Positions 43,426-54,474 of a DNA stretch of 64,000 bases are shown piece after piece; positions within the stretch are counted from its first letter, which is position 1, and the number at the start of each line of letters is the position of its first letter. Under the pieces are notes generated by a model. That model was not told the origin of the DNA and did not search any database. It was given only the letters and a program-made list of their open reading frames with translations. The stretch comes from Pomphorhynchus laevis. Its lineage: Eukaryota > Acanthocephala > Palaeacanthocephala > Echinorhynchida > Pomphorhynchidae. The DNA lies in NCBI GenBank assembly GCA_012934845.2, contig WNNJ02000552.1:1-64000 (forward strand). Direction: 5' to 3'. Position numbers and translations under genes: made by a program.

Positions 43426-43549
43426 GACATGGTAACTGAAAGTCGTGAATCAAAGTCCAGTCTAACAAGCAACACCATTTTGTATATATAATTATAATGT
43501 GATACTAGTAAGCAATCACATTATATCACGTATATCACATTATATATAT

Positions 43550-44890
43550 CAAAAACCTCATTAATAATGCATAGGTAACATAAATATAGATAGACTTTTA
43601 AATAATTATAATAGTAAAGAAATAATAGGATCAAATTTACGTAAATATATTCATAAAATAAGGTATAAGTTGTTACCGCTATTAGGACGAAAAATTTGTA
43701 ATTATAATAAAGAATTGAAATCAATTTGTAACGATAATATTAGAAACGTTTTGGAAACAGAATGTAATTGTAAAAGTCTCAATTTTGATAAAAAAAACAT
43801 CTATGTACCCATAATTTTAATTAATTGAAAATGGTGAATTAAGGGAAATATTATCAGAAGAGTATAAACATTGATTAAATAATAACAATAAAAATAAAAT
43901 TTACAATTCGTTATATAATGACTTCAATGCTTACTTTGGTAAGTGAATTAATAACGAAAGCTTAAATATATCTAACATTAAAATTCGGAAAGATTTTATA
44001 TTTGATGAAATTAAAAGGAAAATAAAAATAACAAACAATTATAAAAGGAAAGGTCAAATTAATAAAGATATGCATTTAGAACTTCCTAAATTAAAGCATA
44101 ACTATATAATAACAACTATTGATAAAGCTAGTAATAGCTTTGTCTTCATATGCAAAAAGCTTTATTATGATATACCGATGAAAGAAGTTAATTATAATGA
44201 TTTAAATGTAAATCCAGCATATGAACGTAGTGAGTTGAGTTTAGAAACAATTATTACAAGTCATTGTTCTATAAAGGATAGAAAGGTTATAAAAATTAAA
44301 TCAGATAATAAAACTATACCTATATTATATTGGAATCCAAAATTACATAAAAATCCAATAAAACCTAGGTTCATATGTAGTGCGTTTAAATGTACATTAA
44401 AACCACTTTCTGTCTATATGAATAAAATACTTAAAGTAATTAAAGCACACTTTAAAAATATTGCAAGGTAATCGAAATTAATACTGGTATAAAACACTAT
44501 TTCAGTATTATTTCTACAAAAGAATTTTTAGAACAGACAAAAGGAATAAATTTTCAAAATATAAATACATACGATTTTAGTACTCTTTATACAAATCTAG
44601 ATTTAGCAAATATTAAAGATGCATTAGAAAAATTAATTAACGTTATATTCGGAAATAGATACATACATATGTTATAACAACTATAATGCCTATCTAATCA
44701 AAAATAAACCCATCAAATAAATACATATATATGGATAAAATCGAATTAATAGAATCCTAGAGTATTTTGATTAATCAAAATTATTAAAAAGTAGGGAAAT
44801 ATATTTTAGACAAATAAAAGATCTTCCAATGGGAGGTAATAGTAGCCCACTTATAGGTGACATATTTTTAAGATAAACAGAGATGTCAAT
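43550..44890 (+). mobile_element. YIDD-type PLE-like element, 5' and middle part
   Basis: Plus-strand pieces: GSNLRKYIHKIRYKLLPLLG with CNYNKEL, CNDN and CNC (about 43630-43780), LPKLKHNYIITTIDKASNSF and PILYWNPKLHKNPIKPRFI (44070-44471), INTYDFSTLYTNLDLANIKDAL (about 44560-44640) and DLPMGGNSSPLIGDI (about 44820-44870). These are the N-terminal and palm motifs of the same reverse transcriptase as the minus copy at 48.9-49.9 kb. The catalytic YIDD part is missing here, so the piece is 3'-truncated at about 44890. Confidence 0.7.
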
Positions 44891-45147
44891 ATCTGACATT
44901 ATTTCTATTTTATTTCAACTTTGTTTTTGTAATGTGTTTCTAGATGGACTGGGGAAATTCTTCGGGAAGAAACGTATCAAAAACGCTTTTCCGGTGTACC
45001 GTTGTTTGCAAGGCAAATAGCGATACAATATAAATCGATATGATATGATTACGGACGGTAATTCAATATCTAAGTATATATCTCTAAGTAGATGTAATCT
45101 TTTAGTACATCTATGCTTATAATTAATCGCAAAGTTGAACAAAGCTT
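44891..45147. other. No feature assigned
   Basis: A 75-codon minus-strand frame (44915-45142, SYRFILYRYLPCKQRYTGK) is vaguely like a GIY-YIG start but too weak to call. Confidence 0.3.
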
Positions 45148-45262
45148 ATATTTCGCACTTTATTCAAAAACGTTTAGGGTTTCCCTTCTTCAGTTTAACA
45201 AAATTTTCAAACTGAAGAATGAATAGAAAACCCGAAACGTTTTTCGAATAAAGTGCAAAATA
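45148..45262. repeat. Inverted repeat with paired hammerhead-like motifs
   Basis: The left arm (minus, 45193-45170) reads CTGAAGA, GGG-AAA-CCC, TAAAC. The right arm (plus, 45212-45238) reads CTGAAGA, a lengthened stem II ending CCC, then GAAACG. Flanking arms (GCACTTTATTCAAAAACGTTT and its inverse) match. Each arm keeps one half of the canonical core, so the ancestor had two good copies. Confidence 0.75.
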
Positions 45263-46415
45263 TACGCTTGGTTCAACGTTGTGATTAATTTAAATCACTA
45301 TAAATGAATCCGACAAGAACAAGGATCTCTCGATTGTTAAACTTAATATTTTTGACATCGTACATCAGTCATACATAAATAAGTTAATCAAGAAAATACT
45401 ATATTATAACATTTATAGTAAAAAATACGTTCATAGACATGTTTAAAGAATCTAAATTGACTTAAAATATTTTAATGTAAAATATGTTGTATACTTTAGT
45501 TATATATTGTTTTTATATTCACAAATTATAAGAGCAAACATATTTTCGTTTATTTTAATTGCAAAAGAAATGTTAAGCTTTTTCGTTTGTAATAACCATT
45601 TTAATAATGTGAAAATGAAAATTTATTTGATAAATTGAATACATAACAAGCACTATTTCCCCAGTAATTGTTGATAGTAAGATAATAGGGGTGATCAAAT
45701 GACCACCTCAGTTCATATATGAGGAAATCAAATATTTTATAATTTAAAAATCGATCAGCAAATTGGTGAAAGTAATTTAAAAGCATATGCGAGTAAGGTG
45801 TGTGTTCTGAAATCAGGTGATATTTAAACATGCTTGAACAGTGTATTTTCTTTGCATACTTCTTAAAACAATCTTCTGCATTTTAATATTTTAAGAGAGG
45901 AGGATGTTACTGCTATACCAATAGATACCAATAGATACCAATAGATACAATGAATGTAAAATGTTAACTAAGGATATTTAAAAATCCGAGGAGACAAAAA
46001 GAACATCTTCGCTTTTAAATTATATTATGAATAATATGTTTAGTGTGTATTATCTTCAGCATTCCTCTCTCTCTTTCTATTTTCCATTCTCACTCTAAAT
46101 GAGAGAATGTGCTGAATGCACAAATTTATATACATTGAATACTTTCATTTTCAGTAGAACATCGTTCATACTGCGAATGTGTGACACACAATGCATTTAC
46201 AGCATTATATTTCATTGCACTCTAAAATGCATCAAGGCAGTTCACACAATATATATATATGTATCATCGTGCTGACAATTTCAGACGAAAGAGTTGTGTT
46301 GGCAGCTACTAAAATTTGAATATTACATACATATCATATAAGTGGCTTTTAAGATATTTTATTTTTCTCATGAAACAATTTCCATTTCTTTTTTAAAAAA
46401 TAAATTACGGAGAAA
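45263..46415. other. Upstream region of the PTB-like gene
   Basis: AT-rich; a three-copy microsatellite of CAATAGATAC(A/C) lies at about 45918-45950. Promoter elements cannot be named. Confidence 0.4.
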
Positions 46416-48311
46416 ATGTTTAAATTTTCTGCTTTCAAAAGAAAGAACAAACATCAATCAATCACACCATCAACAAAAGACAATAATGATGCATATGATG
46501 ATGCTGGTGAGAACAATAATGAAGAATATATGTTTAGCTCAAATGTGACTTATCTAGGGGCTTCTCGGGTTGATCCTGTGGTATTTGAAGATGCTGTAAA
46601 TGCTTTGCAAGACGTTTTTATAAAATTTATACCTGACGAAAACGTCAGTATTGGTGATCATTACACGTCCATTGTTGGTCATTCAGTACGAGCTCAACTG
46701 ACTTACAGCGGATTGGAAATATCATATTTGGACGGTAATCAAGTACGGCTTTTCTTACCGTTAAAGTACCTAATCTATTGTGGAGCATTTAGAAAAGTTA
46801 CTCCAGTATCACCTGACAATTCAAACGGTAAGTATCTGTCATTTAAAACTCTAAATCAGATTTCACCTAGCGATAAAGCTATGGATCCTGTTTTGGTTGC
46901 CGTCGTATTTAAAGGTATTGGAAACTTCATCGCTCATGTTTTAGCAATTGACGACAATTACCATGCACTAAAATTGGTCAACACGATGATGCAATGCTAT
47001 TACTCAAAGGAGTATTTGGCAATGCACGATGACAATTTATTCAAACCAGAACTGACGAACACGACATTTCTCAGTGATCCCAATTCATCTGCTTTTAAAC
47101 CGAATTTTTCTCTATTTCCGTCTGCTGCAAATACCAATATAGGCGATAATGAAAATATAAAGCAACAATCAGCAACTACTCCTTTTTCATTACCAAAGAA
47201 GACAATAGTACCTAACGAAAATGCCAAGTTCATTGAGCATGATGGCTATTTGATGGATGATTCTGTATCTCATCAGCAACCTAACGTCATGGCATCTCGC
47301 AATCCTTACCAAACACCAGAAATAAATAATTATCTATCAAATCACTTTAATCCCAATGGCATTAAAGAAACATCAGGATATTTTACAGCAGTTGCCAACA
47401 ATGACACAATGACATCAGCAGCGTTTCGACAACAAACGTTGCCGCCAATGACAGCACTTGAAAACATAAAGTTTTTACGTCAGCCACAGCAACCAGGAAT
47501 CATTGGTGACGTCATGCATGAACCAGCAGCTCAACATGTTAACGATAAAGACATATTTAAACAATTTCGAATTACCTATGCAGATGGCCAAGAAATAACA
47601 CAGGCAGATATTTCGTCAGATCCTAATCTTAGAAATACTTTAAGAAGTTTAGAATCTATCGATATAAATATAGCCAAAGGTTTAGGCTTAAATCAAGAGA
47701 CAAACCATCCAGTCAATGACGAAGACGATTATCATCAACAACAGAAATACAAAGAATCTTTCAAAAATTATCACGATATTGTTGGTAATCCTTCACATAA
47801 TTTAAACAAGCAACAACAACATAATTATTACAACCATGATCATAACAGCCATCAATATTCGCAATCACCAAAGCAAAACGTTATCGTTCGGTGGCTGAAG
47901 CCTTCAGACAATCATAATACTGCTAATCCTGTTGTTGTTGAAGAACAGATAAGACAGGTTAATCCGAAAGATGTGAACACTATAATTAATGAAGAAATGC
48001 ATCCAAGTATAAATCAATCGAACGGAATTAAAATGGAAGGAATGCATTGTCCGTCTCATACTGTCCATGAATCACCTCAAACCGTAATAATTGAAAGATG
48101 GCTTCCACCACCAGCAGCGTTACAAGCCCATCATCATGTGTGCATAAACAAGAAAGATAAACCGAGTAAGCTCTTGATACCGATAACAGTTAATGAAACA
48201 AAATATGTAAAGCCAAATCCAGTTTTAATCGAACATATGCAGCCAATATTCCGAACTCGTCGTCGAGTAATTGAATCACACAAAATGCCTATTTGTACTA
48301 GGCGTTGTTAA
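46416..48311 (+). CDS. PTB/PID-like domain protein, N/Q-rich tail (631 aa)
   Basis: A single open frame. Residues about 43-200 resemble a phosphotyrosine-binding (PTB/PID) fold: NVTYLGAS as first strand, VFEDAVNALQDVF as helix, VRAQLTYSGLEISYLD and VRLFLPLKYLIYCGAF as central strands, DPVLVAVVFKG as a late strand, and a C-terminal helix YHALKLVNTMMQCYYSKEY. PTB domains dock NPxY-type peptides in signalling or endocytic adaptors; the exact relative is not recognised. The rest is rich in Asn, Gln and His and probably disordered, with two related short motifs VIVRWLKPS and VIIERWLPPP, and a basic end (RTRRRVIES). The ATG used is preceded by GGAGAAA. No introns. It lies between retroelement pieces but has coherent codons, so it is a host gene. 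Confidence 0.7.
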   Translation: MFKFSAFKRKNKHQSITPSTKDNNDAYDDAGENNNEEYMFSSNVTYLGASRVDPVVFEDAVNALQDVFIKFIPDENVSIGDHYTSIVGHSVRAQLTYSGLEISYLDGNQVRLFLPLKYLIYCGAFRKVTPVSPDNSNGKYLSFKTLNQISPSDKAMDPVLVAVVFKGIGNFIAHVLAIDDNYHALKLVNTMMQCYYSKEYLAMHDDNLFKPELTNTTFLSDPNSSAFKPNFSLFPSAANTNIGDNENIKQQSATTPFSLPKKTIVPNENAKFIEHDGYLMDDSVSHQQPNVMASRNPYQTPEINNYLSNHFNPNGIKETSGYFTAVANNDTMTSAAFRQQTLPPMTALENIKFLRQPQQPGIIGDVMHEPAAQHVNDKDIFKQFRITYADGQEITQADISSDPNLRNTLRSLESIDINIAKGLGLNQETNHPVNDEDDYHQQQKYKESFKNYHDIVGNPSHNLNKQQQHNYYNHDHNSHQYSQSPKQNVIVRWLKPSDNHNTANPVVVEEQIRQVNPKDVNTIINEEMHPSINQSNGIKMEGMHCPSHTVHESPQTVIIERWLPPPAALQAHHHVCINKKDKPSKLLIPITVNETKYVKPNPVLIEHMQPIFRTRRRVIESHKMPICTRRC

Positions 48312-48779
48312 CTTGAATAAATTCGAACAAAATTATACTAACGCTATGAAGATAGCAAGTCATAAATAATCATTGGTAAACCTAATTTAGCATATGTACT
48401 TGGCTATGTCGAGCAAAAACTGGTTTTACTAGATCATTAAGTGTTCAGAAATGTTAATTCCATTTCTCTGATTTTATTAATAACGCAACACTATAATTCA
48501 TTCATTAACTACCTGTGAACATTTCTATTAAATATTTGCTACAACAATGAAATAAAATAATTTCTTAATAAATGAGATTAGCTAACTAAATCTACTTATT
48601 TTTTAATATATATAAATTAAAAATAAAGATAAATTATTATAAATAATAAATAATTATGTAAGGTTTTATACAAATTATATTTATATAAAGTTAGAATTTA
48701 AAATAAAAGAAAATTGTCATTAATTGACTAATAAATAAAAGACGATGTATCAGAATAAGGACTAGAGATCGTTAGGAGC

Positions 48780-48850
48780 AACTGCTATGTTATTAGGTCA
48801 AAGCCCTTATTCCTCGAACCAATATAGCAGCGAGCCAAATAAATGCTAAT
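48780..48850 (-). ncRNA. Conserved pseudoknot RNA segment (copy d)
   Basis: On the minus strand, P1 GGCTC (48846-48842) pairs with GGGCT (48806-48802) using two G-U pairs, and P2 CTGCTAT (48840-48834) pairs with ATAGCAG (48788-48782). The most diverged copy, yet both helices can still form. Confidence 0.55.
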
Positions 48851-48893
48851 TACGTATTTCCTCTGATGAAATTTGCTTATCTAGTATCTTATT

Positions 48894-49391
48894 CTAATAC
48901 AAAGCATATGGTTTATAATCCATCCATAAAATGTTTCCGCTAATGATTTTAAATTTATTCTTTATATTATTGTGTTGATTTATATATTTTACTATTTTCT
49001 GCTTGATGTTATTTTTATAGTAACCCAGTTTAAAATATACATCTATTAAATTATTCAAATGATTTTGAAGAAAGCCAATATCATTACATATTGTTGCAAT
49101 TCTTAAAATTTCATTATTTAATGTATTATATTTTATATTATATGGTATGCATGAATGCTCATGCAAAAATATGTTTCTTGTAAATTTAAATATGTCATCT
49201 TTACGATATAAATTAATAGTAGTTTTAGTTAATGTTAATTTAATGTTCATATCTAGATATACACCTTCTTTATCATTAATATTGGTTTTGTTAAGAATAA
49301 GGCTTTCTGGATAAATGTGCTCACTAATTGAATAAAAATCATTAGAATTAAATACACATATATCATCAATATATCGAAACATATATTTCAT
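48894..49391 (-). pseudogene. PLE-like reverse transcriptase, catalytic half
   Basis: 165 residues: KYMFRYIDDICVFN (the YIDD catalytic box), IYPESLILNKTNIND, GVYLDMNIKL, INLYRKDD and a C-terminal helical part (RIATICNDIGFLQNHLNNLI). It matches a reverse transcriptase family common in cnidarians and molluscs (RYIDD, YP-EL-L--T, FLD). Related to PLEs; no GIY-YIG nuclease follows the RT, so it could be a nuclease-less or N-terminally permuted (Naiad-like) PLE. The 5' half of the RT is cut off by the tail inserted at 49391. Confidence 0.7.
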
Positions 49392-49665
49392 ATCTACCTG
49401 ATAGCATAGCAGTTTTTCCTGATGAACTCTAATCCTTATTCTGATACAACGTCTGTTTTTTATTTCAATTCATAAAAATGACTTTTTTTAATTTCAATTT
49501 TTTATTTTAACTTGATTTAAATTATAGAAAATCTAAAAACAATTATTAATTTTATTATTTAATTATTACATTTTGATTTAGCATTATTATGTTTTGTTTA
49601 TTTTATAATTATATTAAATACGTATACTCAGTTAGCTGATTTGATTTATATAAATTAGATTTAGT
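49391..49665 (+). repeat. Nested 5'-truncated YIDD-type tail
   Basis: It starts CCTGATAGCATAGCAG, inside the pseudoknot just after the GAAA that follows P1', and runs to ACTCAGTTAGCTGATTTGAT. It sits between two pieces of a minus-strand RT, showing insertion into an older copy. Confidence 0.75.
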
Positions 49666-49880
49666 TTTTACACAGTTATGAACAAATTCATATTCTATAA
49701 AGCTTATAAATATGTCAGCTATAATTGGGCTACTATTACATCTCATTAGAACACGTTCTATTTGTCTAAATATAGAAGGATCGCCCCTACTTTTAAATAA
49801 TTTTGATTAATCAAAATATTTAAATTAGCTATAATTGGGATACTATTACCTCCTTTTATTTGCCTAAATATATATTATTT

Positions 49881-50394
49881 TAAATAATGTTAATTTATCA
49901 AATTTTTTAATTGAATTTCAATTACATCTTATCGTTCCTGAATATTTAATACATTTTATTGTTATATAAATATTAATTGTATAAAATCTTTTAAAATTAT
50001 TTATTTTTAATTTATTTATAGTATAAAATACGTATACTTCGTTATCTGATCTGATTTAATAACTCCAGCAAGATATCTGCTACTTTAAGAGCGTTAAGTA
50101 ATCTTAAGTATTAAAGGATGTGTCTTTGTGCAAGTAGCTTCAAGACATTAATAACGGCATAAGCTTTATGTTGTAAAGACTTGAAGTAGATTATTAAAGT
50201 ATTATTATGAATAAGAATAGTACTTGTTCATATGCACTAAGTATTGAACTAGTGATATTACTTAGTGATATTATATGCCCTAAGTAATGAACTAGCGATA
50301 ACTAATAACACTTTGTGAAGGATTGCATACAGTTCACAGGACGTTAAAGGAATATTTGCATATCTGATAAGATAATGCTGATAGATAATACTAC
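49881..50394. other. No gene seen
   Basis: AT-rich. A diverged family terminus (ACGTATACTTCGTTATCTGAT) ends near 50045. Confidence 0.45.
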
Positions 50395-50845
50395 AGAAAA
50401 TAGTAAAATATATAAATTAACACAATATAAATATTTAAAATGAATTTAAACTCTTAAGTAGCAAATTTTTATGGATGGATAATAAATAATATACTTTGTA
50501 TTAGAATAAGATACTAGATAGTTTTATTAGAGGAAATACATCATTAGCATGTATTTGGCCCCGCTGCTATGTTGGGTAGAGGAGTTAGGGGCCGAAACCT
50601 GATAGCATAGCAGTTCCTCATGATGACCTCTTATTCTGATACAACGTCTGTTATTTATTAGTCAATTCATAAAAATGAAGTTTATTTTAAATTTCAATTT
50701 TTTATTTTAACTTGATTTAAATTATAGAAAATTTAAAAACAATTATTAATTTTATTATTTAATTATTAAATTTTGATTAGCATTATTATGTTTTGTTTAT
50801 TTTATAATTATATTAAATACGTAGACTCAGTTAGCTGATTTGATT
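50395..50845 (+). mobile_element. YIDD-type PLE-like 3' end with pseudoknot (copy b)
   Basis: It begins ACAGAAAATAGTAAAATAT, the end of the RT frame (as at 13810), then the pseudoknot (50540-50623: P1 50567-50572 with 50598-50603; P2 50574-50581 with 50616-50623), the tail, and the terminus ACTCAGTTAGCTGATTTGAT at 50845. Nearly identical to copy a, so both are recent. Confidence 0.75.
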
Positions 50846-51790
50846 TGTTACGGAGTTCGCCTTTTTGGCCCTATGCATCCACTTTTCTCTGTCCATCGCG
50901 CATTCTTCCATTACCTCAACTACCATCATATTCCTTCTTATTGTGTCCAGGCTTCTCTGCTTAGGACGCCCAAGGGGTCGTTTTCATGATACAACCAGGT
51001 ACATCCCACTCCTTATGAAGGTGATTGTGTTTGCGCGGATTACATGACCAAACCATTGGAATAGTGATTCCCGTAATTTTTCTATAATTGGCTGAGCTCC
51101 TAATCATTTTCGGATATTATTATTTTTTATGTGATCGAGTAATGTGATGGGCCCTTCCACCTCAGTATTCGCATTTCCATCACTGCTAACTTGTGTGAGG
51201 TTTCGTTTGTAGCAGGACAGCACTCTGCTTCATACAGTGTGACTGGGCGAATGACGGTGCGCTAAATCTTTGATTTAAGATTATCTGGTATTTTCTTTTC
51301 GTATATTACGCTAGCCATCGCGGGCAATTTTTCCTATGCACAGTTGATCCTCCTAGTGATCTCAACTGCAATCGATTCGTATGATGCTACAGTGCTGCTC
51401 AGAAATGGAAAATCCTCTTTCGTTTTAATGCTAATACCATTAAAATGGAACTTATCTGTTGCGGAATCTCCTGCGTTCAGCATAACTGTATTCTTAAAAT
51501 TTAGGTTTAGGCCATATTTTTCCAACTGATTTTTCCACGTACGGATATACAGGAAGGATGATAAAACGGATCCTTGGTTATTTACTCCTACACTTATTTG
51601 GAATGACGTGACAGTCCAGCGGTGGATTTCAATTTACCCACCGAGTGCGTGTATGGGATCTCTACCTACTCAACCATCTCTTCTGGCACATAATGTCGTC
51701 TTCGTGCCAACCATATAACGTTCATGGGCACTCTATTGAACGCATTTTCAAGGTCAAGAAAGGCAATATGCAGTGGCAAGTTTAAAACAT
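50846..51790 (-). mobile_element. RTE-like LINE fragment, C-terminal part
   Basis: The minus strand gives LNLNFKNTVMLNAGDS, FHFNGISIKTKEDFPFLSS and AVEITRRINCA (51525-51334), then an ATNETSHKLAVMEMRIL-like block and LGRPKQRSLDTIRRNMMVV, AMDREKWMHRAK (about 50970-50870). The GRP-R-LDTIR...DREKW ending is the usual end of RTE-type polymerases. It abuts the tail of the PLE-like copy. Decayed. Confidence 0.65.
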
Positions 51791-54470
51791 TCAGCTACTT
51801 AATTGTAGAGTTAGTGAATATGTTTAATATATCAAAAAGCTGGATAGAGTTTTGTAAAGATGGGGGATTGTCATTTCCAAAGCAAACTTTATAATCGCAG
51901 AAAGATGATGTTATTTTGGTATTATTTTAAACACTATCGGTACGTTTTATGACTAGCATGCGTCTCAAAACCAGTGTGGCATCCAAATAAATCTAAGTTT
52001 GAATGCGGCATTTTCTCGCTAGCTTGCGAAAAACAAAATCATCCATATAATAGAGTTCGTAGTTCAATTGAATTAATTGAACTTTCACAATACACTCCAA
52101 ATTTATTAGTATTGCTCTTTCATTGTTACATTTTGACACTTATTATAAAATAAGTATATATGATAATATTATGTTATATAATATTTACATAAAAATGGAA
52201 ATAGCCAGTATATATTGTGACTAACAATTATAAATTCAGATAAAGTACATTGTGTATTGCTAACATAATCGCGATTAAATTAACAGATTTAAAAAAGAAC
52301 AATGGTTTCCTCACCCTTTAAATAATTTTAAATTGTTAGAATTAAATTTAATTCAATTTAATTGACCTTATTTAATTTAAATGTAATTTGATTATTTTAC
52401 ATTTAGTACAACCATTTTATATAAACTTATAAAATAATAAATTTTAAATAATAAATAATAATTTTTAAATAATAAATTGTTTATAATTCTGAGATGTATC
52501 CAAGGAAATTTAACGTATTGATTTTCTAAAATTTTCGGCACTTGAACTTCGCTATCCAGCAGCGTATGTAATATATTTTTTATAAAATAATATTGAAACG
52601 ATACCTGCTGAAGTAATAATACGGAATTCTTTCATCACGAATTTAAATCACGAATTTTTGGTTAAACACACTCTCGTCTTGGCAGAGTAAACTTCTTCTT
52701 TTAAAGTTTCGCTTGAGTAAACTTCTTTTAAAGTTTCGCTTTTCCTATCTCTCAATATATACATCCTCTCTTTTTGGATGTATATGCATGCAATCAATTT
52801 AGTTTATAAAATTAGGTTGCGGCTATGTCATAATTTTTCGGCACGATTGATTATATGAGCGGTTTTGTTGTTTAGTAGGACGCATAGCCTTGGGGAAAAC
52901 TCAACCTAAAAAGCATTTTACAGATTTTAATCTCTAAAATTGAGAGTTTCATTTTTAATAGAAAAATACACACTTATATATATTCATGCAGGCAATTAAA
53001 TTATTGGTTTGATCTAGTTAAAGATCAGGAATAATTAGGAAATAGCTAGTTTAATATGGGATTGCAATTACGTACACTTCAATATGTGTGTTGCATACGT
53101 TTAACCTAATAAATGTGTTTCAATAAACGCGTTTATTGAAACACATTTTCGATTAAAATCTTAATCCGTAGCAAATCGATACTGATTACGGCAAAAATGA
53201 TGGTTAATGTTTGTTGCATTTAATGTTCATTAGCATTTTTTATTTCCATTTGCATCTTTATTAGAATTTGTGTAGTGTTTTGTTCATGTAGCATTTCGTT
53301 CATAACATTAAACAAATTGTAATAAAATATTTAGGCATCTGTTATCTGTATAGTAGTAAATAAAAACATTATCTTTTTTTGATATTTTCTTCAAAACTAA
53401 AATATCATATTTAGTAAACAAAGCAATCATCATCTTTTTTTAATCTAACTATTTTTTAAATATAATATTTTTTAGTTGAAATATAGCATTAACAGGTTCC
53501 CTTAAATGGGTCTAAAAATTTAAAGTCATTTACTAATAAAACCTTCGTTGGTTTAAAAAACCAATGAAGCAGAATGCTGGGCGAGGTAAGAATCCGATGT
53601 TGCGTTTGTAAGCGGCCGAATAGCTGTTTTTCTTATTGCTGAACTTGTCTATTTTGCGAGGGCAACTAAATAAAAATAATTTATTTAGTTGATTTATTTA
53701 ATTTATTTTCGATTTTGCTCAAAATTTAAAATATATTACTAAATTATAACAAATATCGAATTTTATCATCACATTTATTATAAAATCTAATTATAAAATA
53801 ATTAATTATGCAATAAATTACTTAATTTAAATTTAAACGTAATTTTTTAATTTTTTTAAATTTTATCACCACACTAATTATTAACTTAATTATAAAACAA
53901 ATATTTAATTATAAAACAAATATTTAAATTTTATCATCACACTTTTTTACGAATAAAAATATCTGATATAATGACAAATTCAGTGATTTTCGTTGTTACT
54001 AATTGATTTGAGCATGTCTATACACTGTGCTCTCTGATACTAATTGCAGTATATCTTAAGTTCGGGATCCATATCGTCTTCTCTGTAAACTAAACTCAAA
54101 AAGAGAAACCAATGTAAAATAAGTAGGAATATTGGATAGCAGCTTAGATCAAAAAATAAAAACCGTTATTGCAATTGTTGTTGTTCAAGTTAAATACATA
54201 AGGAAAGTTGATAATAATGATTAAGATAAGAAACTTTGTAAATTTTATGTATTCTAAATATATTGCTAACAAGCATAACGGAACGATGTAATATACATCG
54301 ATTTTATAAGCAATACTACAGACAAATAAGATACGTAAAGTATATTAAAATCGGCTATTATGCTATCCAGATATGTGATAATAAAGTATGTTCATATATA
54401 GATATAGATGGATTATATTGCTAAATTACTTTGATATCATAATTACATTGATCTAGTAGATACATAAACT
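51791..54470. other. Long AT-rich stretch, no gene seen
   Basis: No open frame or retroelement motif. Contains a short tandem duplication of TTCTTTTAAAGTTTCGCTT (about 52690-52742), a perfect palindrome (53111-53148) and a hairpin CTTCGTTGGTTT/AAACCAATGAAG at about 53543-53571. Confidence 0.5.
53111..53148. repeat. Perfect 38-bp palindrome
   Basis: AAATGTGTTTCAATAAACG is followed directly by its exact reverse complement with no spacer. Confidence 0.95.
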
Positions 54471-54474
54471 CAGG

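Larger units (their letters stand above)
39935..43440 (+). mobile_element. Non-LTR retroelement with restriction-like nuclease (type 1)
   Basis: Order: a GC-richer 5' region with a duplicated CCATCAACAACGATTACA (40097 and 40142 areas), a zinc-finger-like segment (LECPFCKMPC, about 40419-40450), a reverse transcriptase (about 40983-41931), and a C-terminal zinc plus PD-(D/E)XK-like nuclease (42095-43234), then a 3' region with a long hairpin (about 43365-43425). The plan with one C-terminal nuclease resembles R2/NeSL/Utopia-type elements. The exact clade is not assigned. A few frame breaks; otherwise long frames survive, so it is younger than the type 2 copy at 15 kb. Confidence 0.75.
48575..49880 (-). 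mobile_element. YIDD-type PLE-like element, 3' half, with a nested tail insertion
   Basis: The minus-strand element runs from an RT piece with NSSPIIADIFISFIEYEFVHN (about 49790-49680) through the YIDD block (49391-48894), the pseudoknot (48850-48780) and the tail to its terminus at 48575. It is interrupted at 49391-49665 by a plus-strand 3' tail of the same family. The broken RT pieces abut the insert on both sides. Confidence 0.7.

Noticed and set aside
44915-45142. GIY-YIG nuclease fragment (YRYLPCKQRYTGK)
   Set aside because: Only a few residues resemble the motif, with no Arg helix or downstream AV-H turn.
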